Source: Isoetes taiwanensis (taxonomy: Eukaryota > Streptophyta > Lycopodiopsida > Isoetales > Isoetaceae). From it: 64,000 nt of DNA. A program made the position numbers and the translations under genes. The stretch lies in contig JAJEKV010000075.1 of NCBI GenBank assembly GCA_021234155.1, forward strand, positions 2,911,280 to 2,975,279. Reading direction: 5' to 3'. How positions within the stretch are numbered: the stretch's first letter is position 1; every line of letters begins with the position of its first letter. Positions 11,779 through 23,122 of this stretch are shown here, in pieces. Under the pieces are notes generated by a model. It had not been told where the DNA came from. It did not search any database and worked only from the letters and a program-made list of their open reading frames with translations.

Positions 11779-14700
11779 GGATTCGAGACCCTAAGGGTTA
11801 TTGCATGGAATGTTCATGGTTTAAACCAAGCTAAAATACAAGCCTGTGAAAGTATCTGGAAGAATGTCGATTTAGTTTTATTCACTGAAACTTGGGAGCA
11901 TCAGACTAATGCACTACCGTTTTTAAGTGGCTTCAAAATTATAGACTCTGTTTGGAATTTCAAGGAAATTGGCATGGTGAGAGGTTTCGGAGGGATAGGA
12001 GTTTATGTAAGAGAGGAGTTAGCAGATACTATAACGGTTGAAGGTAAGCATGTTAACGGGCAGCATATGTGGCTCAGAATTAGAGATGGATCGCAAGCAA
12101 TATATCTGGCGATTTGTTATTATGCTCCATTAACAATGCCAATATACAACCAACCAGGATTTTTTAAGGACAGGCCCTTGCACGATTTGTGTCAGCAGAC
12201 TATTGAGCTTCTGGACAAGGGAGAAGTAATCATTGTAGGTGACTTCAATGCCCGAACTGGAAATTTGCAAGCGGCTTCCTATGAGGTAGATAATATTTGT
12301 TTGCTGAAAGAGACTCAAAATGCTGATTTTAACAGGAAGAACCTGGACCATGTAAAGAATGATATGGGCGAATTTTTATTGGAATTCGGAAGCACCAGCC
12401 ACTTGAAGATACTAAATGGTATTTCAAAGTTCCCAGAATCCACAGGTTTTACTTGCTTCTCCCATAATGGGCAAAGTACAGTTGATTATTTGCTATCTCA
12501 TGACATGTCGGATGTAGTGCGCAGCTTCAAAATTCTTGATAAAGTTATTGAGTCAGATCATACACCTTTATGGTTTGAGCTTCAGGTACAACCTTTAAGA
12601 AGTGAAAAGCCATTATCCATTCCATCATTTAGACTTGATCCAAGGAAGAAGGAGGATTATGCTAAACATGTTTCCGAAGCGTTATGTTCCTGGGCTTGGA
12701 CAGGCGATTTGGAGAAGGATGCTCATTCTTTGAATAAGACAGTTTTGACTGCTGCCAACGCCACGTTTGGTGTAACTAAAAAACGTAGATATGGGCCATG
12801 CAATTCCTGGTGGGATCAAGAATGCTCTGACGCACGCGCTAAGCTTGGGAAGGGTTGTTATTCAAAGCCACGATGGTATAAAACCTTGTTAAGGAAGAAG
12901 AAAAGATTGTACCAAAGAAATAGACAAAGTGAGTTGATTGGCCAGTATAGAAAGCAGCCCAAGGTCTTTTGGTCGCAGCTGCTGAATAAACCTGCGCATG
13001 CTAATTTAGACATGCAAGAATTGTTGGGGCTGGTCCAAAAAATGTACTTTGTAGAAGGCGCTGCTAAGATGCCAATAATAGAGGTGGAGGAGGATATATT
13101 TAGCGTATCGGAGGTGCAAAAACAACTGAGCTTGATGGCGAATGGAAAAGCTAAGGATCTAATGGGGATCTCGATGGAATTATTAAAATGGGGCAGGAAA
13201 GTATTGGCTGATGTAGTGACTAAAATGCTGAACCAGGCTGTAAGGATGGGTTTGCCACATGATTGGAATAAATGTCGAATTGTTCCAATACACAAATCAG
13301 GGAGTAAACAAGATGTGAGAAACTATCGGACAATTATGATTGGAAGTGTTTTCGCTAAGCTGCTTGGTAGCCTGTTAGAATATAAACTTAGTTCATGGGC
13401 AGATGCGTAGAAGAAAAGGGCAAAAGGGCAAGCAGGTTTTCGGAAACATCACAATACACTGGATCACATACTGACTCTTAGTTCAGCAATTGTGAGAGCA
13501 AAGATGCCGAGGAAATCCTTATACGTGGCTTTTATTGATTTTACCAAGGCTTTTGACACAGTGCCGAGGGATAAACTGGGTGTAAGACTTGAGAAACTTG
13601 GAGTCCCATTATCACTGAGAGGTGCGATCTCCAGGCTTTATGAGGAAGTGATTGCTCAATTGGCGGTGGATATACCTGAAGTAATCATGAGCACAATTGG
13701 TGTAAAGCAAGGGTGTCCGCTCTCTCCGACTTTGTTCGGCTTGTTTATTGATGAATTGGAGCAATGGTTACGGGATCGAGGGCATGCAGGTACTAAAGTA
13801 GGCCTTGTTGTTCTCCAATTACTAATATATGCAGATGACGTGGTCATATTAGCAGAAGAGGTGGAAGGATTGCAGAGACATCTGGATAGTTTGGCCGAAT
13901 TTTGTGACGAACGAGGTATGGCTGTAAATTTATCTAAATCCAAAATCATGGTTTTTGGTACAATTCAAAGGCATGTGTTCCAGTATAAGGGCTTGCAACT
14001 TGAAACAGTAGAAAGTTATAAATACTTAGGACTTGTGTTCAGCTCAAATTACAGTTGGAAAGAGTGCATTAAACAAAGGGTGGCAGCAGGTAAGAGGGCC
14101 CTATATGGAATGATATCTGTCTGCAATAAGGTGGATTTAAGCAGCTGGTCCATGCGCAGAATGTTATTTAAGTGTTTGGTGCAAACAGTGTTGCTTTATG
14201 GTGTACAAATTTGGGGACCATCCACATCTGCTCGCTTGTGGGCAAAAGTGGAAAGCGTCATGAAAATCTTTCTGCAAGAGGAATTAGGCATAAGGCATCA
14301 AGTGCCATATCAGATCATGTTGGCCGAGTTTGGTATGTTGCCATTAGAAGCCGAAGGACTATGTCTAGCACTGAATTATGTAAACAGGTTGAGAAGTCTC
14401 GATAGTACAAGAATGCCATGTATTGTGGCTGAAGAATCTAAGCTTAAGGGATGGTATAGAGACCTGATGGAATGGTGTCAGAGATGGAACATTAGAGAGC
14501 AAGATTGGCCAGATACAGATGTTGGCATTCGCGAACTAGTCCAAACAAAAGTTGTGGATCAGATGTGGCAGAAACAAGGGACAAGGTTTACATTTTACAA
14601 GAACGAAGTTAATCCCATGTTAGTCTACTCTGACCAGGATTATATTAGATCCCATATTTCCAAAAGGGCGAGAAGAGTTATAGCAAAATACAGAACTAGC

Positions 14701-14958
14701 TCTCACAACTTGAAGATAGAAACTGGACGTTGGCATAATATTCCCAGGGAAGATCGACTGTGCACACTATGCAACTCAGGTGAGGTTGAGGATGAATCTC
14801 ATGTCTTTCTTATCTGTAGCTGCTATCAAAGAATTCGGGAGAAACATCATATTGACAAAACAAACTTTTTCTCGCTTATGCAACTTGATCCTAACAGATT
14901 GGGGGATTTCTTAGTGGAAGTTGATAATCATAGACAACTTCTATTGGAAGTTAAATGA
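11779..14958 (+). pseudogene. LINE A ORF2: endonuclease, reverse transcriptase, zinc motif
   Basis: The frame continues from the ORF1 stop. Endonuclease motifs are WNVHGLN (about 11806), ETWE, GDFNARTG (about 12239) and SDHTPLW (about 12556). RT motifs are FIDFTKAFD (about 13530), QGCPLSPTLFG, and YADD with DVVILAEE (about 13830). A C-terminal CTLCNSGEVEDESH zinc-type motif lies at about 14763. One in-frame TAG at 13408-13410 falls between the fingers and palm, just before RAKGQAGF; its position suits a CAG-to-TAG change. There is no Met at the start of the EN domain, so expression would need reinitiation, readthrough or a later start (first ATG 11974 would drop the EN N-terminus). No frameshifts were seen. 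Confidence 0.85.
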
Positions 14959-15045
14959 ATTCAGTGTATTTGCTGCTTCATGGCCCATTAGGGTCTCAAG
15001 AAGCATGATTAATATATTTATTTATTTTATTTATTTATTGAATCA

Positions 15046-15616
15046 AGGTTTTGAGTATAGGAATCTCTTGCACACTTTTAGTATACATGACGTTCTTCAC
15101 TTGGTTGAGAAGATAACAGTAAAGCCAAAGCAAGACAAACAAGTAAAGTCAAAGCAACATAAACGGTAAAATTTATAGTCTTCCATTTTTGTAAATCATT
15201 TTTAGATTATTGTATTGCCTTGGCTAATTCATGTTTCATTGACATCATTTGCCATTCTGCTTTTGTTGGAAATTTGCGCAAAATGCCAACAATTATAGAC
15301 ACGCTCATTAAGCATGAACACTCTACCCTTGGTTTCTACTTGCACAGTTTTCAACACAATCCTTATGCACAAATAATATAATATGTAAGGAGCATACATA
15401 TATGGACACATGGTGTTGACAACTTTATGTCAACAAACATTTATAATGTTTCATTGTTTAACTTCTTTGGCTGCTTATAACTGGTCTAATCCTTTGAACA
15501 TGCACAAACATCATAAGCATTGAATCCCTCGAAGGTTCAATTCCTCGACAGCTCAACTTTTGCATTGATGCTGAAGCACTGAATCCCTGTGTGCCATAAG
15601 CTAAGAACCTTATTTT
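15046..15616. other. intergenic, no gene identified
   Basis: AT-rich flank between LINE A and the second copy of the 170-bp repeat. A tRNA B-box-like GGTTCAATTCC at about 15534 has no matching A box. Confidence 0.45.
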
Positions 15617-15790
15617 GGGTTGCCCCTAAGGGGGCAAACCCTTGTTTATGTGGGGTTTGTGGCATATTCTAGGTATATGCCAGTATATGCCTAGAATATG
15701 CCGATGACTGCTAAAAACCCATTATTGGCTGTAAATGCTAGGTCACTTGTGTTAGTGGGCAGCCACTCTCGAAACCGGCCAACCGGAGAG
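15617..15790 (+). repeat. about 170-bp dispersed repeat, copy b
   Basis: Direct copy of 9119-9292 with scattered substitutions. It ends 16 bases before the first ATG of the PPR relic, so it may contribute that gene's promoter or 5' leader. Confidence 0.7.
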
Positions 15791-15806
15791 GTCTCCTCTC
15801 GTGCAG

Positions 15807-17268
15807 ATGGCGAGTATTTTGAGTGTTGAGTGTGTGGGCGGCCCTCACTACGACGCTATTTCATGGCTATTTCTTCTCGTTTTTTATTCTATGCTTAATC
15901 GGAATGTATTTTCATGGGCACAGATGATCACAATGTACGTCCAATCCTGGCACATGCAAGCTGCACTTCTACTTCTAGCTTCAATTAGGGAGGTTGATAT
16001 GAAGCCTGATAACAATATCTGTATCAACGTCCTTAAAGCATCTTCATTTCTCCAATCTTTGCCACAGGTCAGGTTGATTCATGCTACCATAATCATTCAA
16101 GGCTTGGAATTAGACATCCCTTTAGGAAATAGTGTTGTCAATGCATATGGCAAATGTAATTGTCTTGAAGATGCAATCAATTCATTTAATGGCATGTCGA
16201 ACAGAGATGTTATATCATGGAATACAATGTTAACAGTTCACACTACTTTTGGCCATATGAAGAAAGTCGTTGAGCTTTTCCATCAAATGCATTTTTCAGA
16301 GTAGAGGCAGATGAAGCCACCTTTACCATCATTTTGAATGCCCGCACCAGCTTGGGGGCATTTGCGAGCGTAACGACCGGTTCATGGCATAGTATAAGTT
16401 TAGTCGATTCAAGCACTATATTTGGCAAAGTAAAGAGCCACATTCTAGTAATCTTGAATGCAATGATGTCCTTATCTGCTCGCCATGGTTATGGAAGTTA
16501 TGTGCTCCAAATTTATAAGGGGATCCATGTGCAAGGTCTCGTATCCGCACAAAGTCACATTCCTTGGCACTCTTAGTGCTTGTGTCAATCTGGGAGATTT
16601 GGGATGGGGCAAGTTAATGCATTCTCATATCATGCATGGTATGTTAGATTCCGATATTATGCTTGGGAATGCTCTCATTAATATGTATAGCAAGGCCTCT
16701 AGTCTCGCTGATCCAGATAGAGTATTCAGAACTATGTGCAGACATGATAGTGTAACTTGGTATGCTATCATTGCCGCATACCTGCATCATGGGTACTTCA
16801 GGGAAACTTCACAGCTTTTTAGGGAAATGATCAGCAAAGAAGTATCTCCAAATGACCTCACATTTAGTGCGCTGCTAACTGCGTGCGCAAAGTTTGATGG
16901 TTTAGTGGATGGCAAATTTGTCCATCCATGCATTATTAGAGATGCGAAGTTGTCAAATATTATCATTTGCAATGCCCTTATGAACATGTACGGAAGAAGT
17001 GTCTTGAGGGAATTTGACAGGTTGGCACAACGGAATACAATATCGTGGAACACCTTAATTATGTCTAGCATCAATAGAGCTTTGGAACTCTTTGACTAAA
17101 TGAGGCAGAAGTCAGAGACCCAAACGATGTCACCTTTGTGAGTATCATAAGTGCATGTAAGAACAATGTAGATCTAAGTAGAGGTAAGTTCATTCATGCC
17201 TTGCTTATTGGAAATGATTTTGGGTATACCAGTGTCCTAAACAATGCCTTGATTAGCATGTATGGGGA
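15807..17268 (+). pseudogene. PLS-type pentatricopeptide repeat protein relic
   Basis: From ATG 15807 the frame shows tandem 35-residue PPR units with PLS-class phrases: VFSWAQMITMYVQ, RLIHATIIIQGL, NSVVNAYGKCNCLEDA, NRDVISWNTML, then after frameshifts LGNALINMYSKASSLADPDRVF, HDSVTWYAIIAAYLHHG, ISWNTLIM and FIHALLIGNDFG. Such proteins bind organellar RNA and specify editing or processing sites. The first frame stops at 16304, a disturbed stretch follows to about 16560, a second frame runs to 17099, and a third shift carries homology to about 17268, where it ends abruptly in a repeat unit. No E or DYW domain remains. Three or more frame breaks and truncation make it a pseudogene. Confidence 0.85.
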
Positions 17269-20200
17269 GCTGAGCTCCTAGCCTGATAATGTTTTGATTA
17301 TTTGTGCAGGTTGAGAATCACTTGGGTGCCAAGCAAAAGCAAGGGATAATCCATCCCTGCGATTTCAATCTCTAAGATAAGCAATCATACAGATGGCTGC
17401 TCGAAGTTCCATTCTGCCTATTTAACTTGCATGCCTGGATGTTGTGCAGGCGTGAGATTGAGTAGTATAGTCTTGGATTATTTTGCTGATAAGCAGATAA
17501 GAAACCATCATCGGCCTGAGCAGGAGTTTATAGTTATGCAGTACTATTTACCTGAACAAAGCATTACATTCCCTATATCATAGTGTTTGCATTTTTCTGG
17601 AACTGCTATGCAAAATCGTTTGACGGGTGTATGCACTGCTGTATACAGCCACATGTGCGTATTTGTATTGTTAGCATTTAGGTTTTGAAGGTTGTACAAT
17701 GCAATTACTGAAATACGCTGTGTTTTTTGAGTTGGAAATGTGCTTAATTGGGAGGGGCATATGTTAATTCTGCCTGAGACTTGAGTTTGAATTTAAGATT
17801 TTGTCTTGGAGTTCCTAGTTTGCTAACTCAAAGTGATAAGTTTCCATTCTTTCCTACATGGCCTGGCGCAGACAGCCTAGGATAGAGGGGTTTGCACATA
17901 AGTTTTACCAGCAACCCATGCTTTGAGAGCTTCAATCTGTTTTCTTGATGCAGGGATGATCTCAAGTAAAGCACGTGGCTATGCTGAAATGGATCATATA
18001 TCTTACTCCACATATCTTCTTTGGAACTTCCTCCACGTAATGTGGAGTTAAATATGCTTTTGAATCTACCCGCAATCAATCCTTTGCATTTCTTGGAGCT
18101 CTTGCTTTACTGCACTGGAAGCAATAAAGTTCCCATCTCAATGATGGCTCACACTTGACATTCTTGAGGGAATCTCTAAACCCGATGTTTCATGGAATTC
18201 TCCGATTGGTGGCTGTGGGCAGGTAAATAAAGGCCTTAAAAAATTTAGAGAAATGCCGCAGATTGCAAGTTGCTTCGAACATAGAATTTTTTTTTGTAAA
18301 GCCGCATGCAAAGGAAAGGTATCATAGGTTTGATTCTACATCTCCGGATGCGCATCATGCAAGCATCATAGGTATATGTCGAAGATTTGCTTAAGATTGA
18401 TTCATTGATGAGTGCTTAAAAAGCATGTCGGTGTAGATTGGAAAATAATGACGCACTTACCCTATGGTGAATACGTCCTCCTTCATTCATTATGAAAGGA
18501 ATGACATAGCCATTGCCTTCTATTATACTATTATACTCATTACCTAAGGGAATGTAATGGAATGTCCAACACTTTGAGGACTGCCGTATATCTACGGGGA
18601 TCAGGGCATTCCCAAAGAAACCCACCACGAAAAATGGATTGTACAGAACATTACAGAGAAAGCAGAAGAATACTCTTTAGCAACAAGACTTACTGTTTCC
18701 ATCTCCACTAATAATTGTCTGTTGTTATGCTTCCAACGCATGCTTCACAGGAGAGCAGAAGATGGATTGGGGAAATGATACTTGTGGCATTATATGAAGA
18801 ATTGAATGGAGAATAGGTTGAAAAAAACAACTTGAGCGAAGTCTCTAAGGTGAAAGGTCTTTTCCTGAACTGTTGCTTCTCATAATGATCGTTCCAATAC
18901 TTTTCCCTTCTTTTTCATCCCTTTTTTTATTTGTTTTGCATATGATGCAGTAATAAATTTGTAGTAGAGGGGAAAGGCTTAAAGATTTGTGTACTTATAC
19001 TTCCAATGATGTTTTTGTGAGGCAGTTATCAGTGGATATCCAAAATCCTCAAGGATTGTGATAGACTGTTACGTTTTCGTCCATTCAACATATAAAGATG
19101 ATTATTTTTTAACTTCCAAGATGACTACTATGCCAAGCTACTGGTCATCAGTTCTGACAACTTTGGGTATTTCAAATTTCATGCCATATTTTGTCAAATA
19201 TTTATCTGAAATGTCTAGGTTCCAAAACTAAAATCGAAAGAAAAGAAATTTTTGGTTTCTTAGCATGTCATGTTGATATATGGAGCAGTACTGAAGATGT
19301 TTACGAAAATCTCGCAATGTAACCATGATATGCACTGCATCAACTACCGTGCATCCTAAACCGTGGGAAGCGCTGAAGCTCACAAGAACAACTGACAAGT
19401 GTGACCAAAGCATTTACAGGGTAATCAATCTAATGTAAATAATGTGCACAAATATTTAAGCTTCTTAGCCTTTGATTGCATAAACTGTAATTGAAACATG
19501 TGATACAAAGTCATTTGCAGTTTGTAGATGTAGTTGAAAGAGGAATGCCACACCTTGAATACTGGCAGCTATGAGCTCAACAATTTTGATAATTGTAAAT
19601 GCCAAGCAAAACTATTCCTATCAATTTGTTGACCCAGTACAGAAGCATATCTGATCACAATGATGTCAAATAGCTTCCAGTTGACCAACAAAAAGCGTAA
19701 ACGATCTTGTTTAGTGGAAGCTTTGGGTTTCCTGCTGAATTCTGGTTTATAGCACCTTTTTGGCTTGTTCATGTTGCTAAGCGAAAAAAGGTTGGAGGAG
19801 GAGGAGGACCACTTACTTATCCTACCATCTCAAACAAAGAAGGATCTCTGATCAAGGTGAATACTTTGGTCATCTGGAGTTACTTTAGGGCTAGCTAAAC
19901 AACATAAATGATTCAGCCTCCCTGATTCTTGAAACACGACTTTAGGTTGCAAGATGGCTTGAAAAGTTATACTCTTGAACATAACAATAGTCTCTAATCA
20001 TTGTTTGGTGCCCTGGGAAACTTTTTCGGCCTAACATTAAAAGGTGTTGTGCCAGTTGGCACCAACAAAACTAATATTAAACTAATAGTAAATGCAGATG
20101 TTACATCCTCGTATATCTCACTATTCTATTCTATTATGCTCTATTCCTTTCACATTCTAAGAAAAACTGCTCGGCTTGGGTTTAAGGAAACCTTCTCGCC

Positions 20201-23091
20201 CTTATGTTTTCGTGTCTCTAGATTTCTGGGAAACCTTCTCGCCTTTATGCTTTCATGTCTCTAGAGGCTTGTCCCCGAAGTTGAAGCTTGTATGCAAAGG
20301 ATTATTTATATAATTTAGAAAATGATGGTGTTCCAACGGTGAAGATTGTAGACAGAGTATGGATATTTATGATGATTTTCTATTGTGCACACTTTGTTTT
20401 TTTAAACATATGGTGAAACTGCACATCCAATGGGAGAGCAACCCAATCGCATACATAAAAACCATCGAGGGGACGTGGTAAAAATGTTATCGGCACCCTA
20501 TTAGTGACATCAAAACAACGCGAATACCAAATTGCCTTTGAAAGCATGAGCATGGATAGATAAGTCGCCCTAGTAAATATGCTGAAATATTGTCTTATAC
20601 CCACTTATTTGTGTTTTTTTATTTGTGTTGGAAGTATTGATTGTTTGTTGTGTTAACAATTGCGGAGGGCTTGCATTTAGTGCTTCTCTTGTGTGTCCTA
20701 CAATTTTGCAAGTGCACTTTGTGCTGGGTTCTTTGATAAATTTAAGTACGGTTGTCATTGTGAAGTAAAATTCAAGAATGTGAGGTGAAATGCAAGAATG
20801 TTGCGTGAAAATTGATAGCAACATCAACACTTAGATTTGTCTTAACCTGCTTTTATGTGTCCTAAATCATAGCGCAACACTTTATAGCCTGAGCCCATTC
20901 TATATCTCAAGTACTCGTAAATCATAGAGTTATTCATTGCACAGTATCATTTATGTGAATTAACTAAAAGTATTATTCTTTTCTCCCCCAGTTCTATAAA
21001 TTGACATGCACAGCTTCGTAAACAAAACTTCTAGCTAAGAAAACGACACATTGTGTTCTCACAAAAAAGACCCGACACGAAACGACGATCTAGAAATTAT
21101 GAAACACGCTTTCTCTCTACCGGAGGGCAACCCCTCGTGCGCAGCACCTTGTTTGTCTATGGACATATACCAATTAAATTGAAAGATTTTGCATGCATGT
21201 TTAACATTTGTTGTAAAAAGTCTTGCATGTGGTCACCTTTGTGTTTTCTTTATCTTCCTTGAAAATACGCACTTTATGGCATGCCATTTCTAACTTTTTA
21301 ATTTGGCACCTTACAAGATAGAAGATACGTTGCTTTATTCCTTATGGTACAATAAAGGGGTTTTTGGCTACGAAAGTTTGCAAATAGGATTTTGTCTTTT
21401 CTCTCATTACATTTTGCAAAAGTAAAAAATAGAAAGGCAAGAGCTATGGAAACCGATAGCCGCCTCTAGCTTACAGAACTGTAAGCCACACGATTTTGCT
21501 GGAGTTGGCCAGTTGGATACTTGACTGCAAGATGGAGACATTTCCTTCATACATTCCAAAGGTAAAATTTGATTCATTGATAGTTTAAGATAGTAAGCTT
21601 GGATGGATATGAATGCTCTGACATAAAGCGGAAAACTATTCAAAGATTTCCGTATCTGGGAGTGTTAGACTTTCTAAAAAGCCACAGCCCACACATGCGG
21701 TTTTTCCCAGGCAAAGGGCAGCATAAAGTTTATATGGATGCTCGGACAGCATAAAGTTTATATGGATGCTCATTTAGATCAGACGGCATTCTTATAACAC
21801 CCTTTGCATGAGGCGCAAGGGTTTTGACCATAGTAAGGACGATGCTCTTATGCTAAATGAAGACATGCAATAAGGTTTGCCATATCTGTTCTTAGAATTC
21901 AGAGGCTATATGAGTTTATCGTGGCCAAGTTTCTGGTTTTTTGCTCTACTATGCTAGCAGGCTTTAGCAATAACAGAAGTTTAATAGATTTACTCTGTTC
22001 ATTTGATCTATACATTTGATAAGATCCTTTACTCTGTTCATTTGATTTATACATTTGATAATATCCTGTTTGAGTCTGCAAATTCATTTTACAGTCCATT
22101 TTTCTTGCTTCTTCTAACTAATGGGCAAAGGGGATACAAATGGTGACCGGTGATGAACTGAGAAGCCAATTGTACCTTTTAGCCCTTGCTACGTTACCAT
22201 TTTCATGCTAATGTAGTATTGTTTGGCTGCAGGTACCAGGCTTCTCTTTCCTTTGTGTCTTTCTTTGCTTATGGAATTAGTTTTCGCTGAAGAATGGACG
22301 AGAAACATACACCGCATGCAGTTTCAGCCAAGTTCGACATGCCAAGTTTATTTACACTTTAGTTTTGACGATGGATGAATTTTTACAAATGAAGAAGTTC
22401 TTCTATGCTATCTACATCAAAAGATACACATCAAGTAATATCATTCTCTTTTTTAAGCTCTGACATTTACCATAATGGGGCTGCAGAGCTGCAGGCAGAT
22501 ATATGATCTGCTAAAAGTAGAGTTGTTCTTTTAGCTCAGATTCGTGCTTATCTTTCATCTTGCAAAGTATGTCTGTTATTCTGCTATATAGTGGCAGTTT
22601 TGAGGGCAATGTTAAAGCTTTAAAATGAAAAGTCCCTTATACATCAGGCACACAATATACGAGAAAGCTTTTTGTGTAAGCAAAGCTTGTGTACAAGGAA
22701 TGTCATAATGCTTTTGGACTAGCATTTTTCTTAAAAGTAGCAGTGAGTTTTATTTATCCTGTTTATTCCTCTGCTTAAAATGATTGGAACAACAATGGGC
22801 TTTGACCATACATGCATATGACCAGAGGCTTTTCTAGACTTCTTATGAACATAAGATTGCTTGAGGTATAATTGTCTTTAAGTCTAATGGCTTAAATTAT
22901 TACTATTTAAAAATGATCAGGGCAGTTTTATATCTTTTCAAGTCCAGGATATATATTAAATACTTGATGTTTTGGGATACAAGTGCCACCATAGATTTTC
23001 GGATCTTAGTGTGGACAGATAATACTACTAAGGGGATTGACCCTTGGTAGATGAGTCTGCTAGTTGGCTTTTGTCATGGCTAGTGGCTGCT

Positions 23092-23094
<3 letters not shown>
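17269..23094. other. long non-coding stretch, no gene identified
   Basis: Nearly 6 kb without a convincing gene on either strand. Small local duplications: GGAAACCTTCTCGCC units at about 20187 and 20230; a roughly 28-bp tandem copy of CAGCATAAAGTTTATATGGA at 21719-21772; a roughly 41-bp tandem copy of TTTACTCTGTTCATTTGAT at about 21989-22070. It ends at a 28-T tract that is the 3' tail of LINE B. Confidence 0.5.

Positions 23095-23122
<28 letters not shown>

Larger units (their letters stand above)
10960..15045 (+). mobile_element. LINE A, near-intact L1-like element
   Basis: A non-LTR retrotransposon with an ORF1 of RNA-binding type and an ORF2 with AP-endonuclease, reverse transcriptase and a C-terminal Cys/His motif, all in plus orientation. 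The 3' end is followed by an ATTTATTT-rich tail at about 15010-15042. Left boundary and target duplication were not found, so the limits are approximate. Only two stop codons interrupt about 3.9 kb of frame, which suggests a fairly recent insertion. Confidence 0.8.

Noticed and set aside
13408-13410. RNA editing as a rescue of the internal TAG in LINE A
   Set aside because: C-to-U or U-to-C editing at this level is organellar in plants; this is nuclear retrotransposon DNA.
15525-15550. tRNA gene or SINE from a B-box-like GGTTCAATTCC
   Set aside because: No A box at the right distance and no cloverleaf.
9119-15790. The paired 170-bp repeats as LTRs of a 6.5-kb element
   Set aside because: No TG...CA ends, primer site or internal gag-pol; the interior is LINE A and anonymous DNA.
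8914-23094. Helitron inserted between the two poly(T) tracts
   Set aside because: Neither orientation has a TC start with a CTRR end and hairpin.
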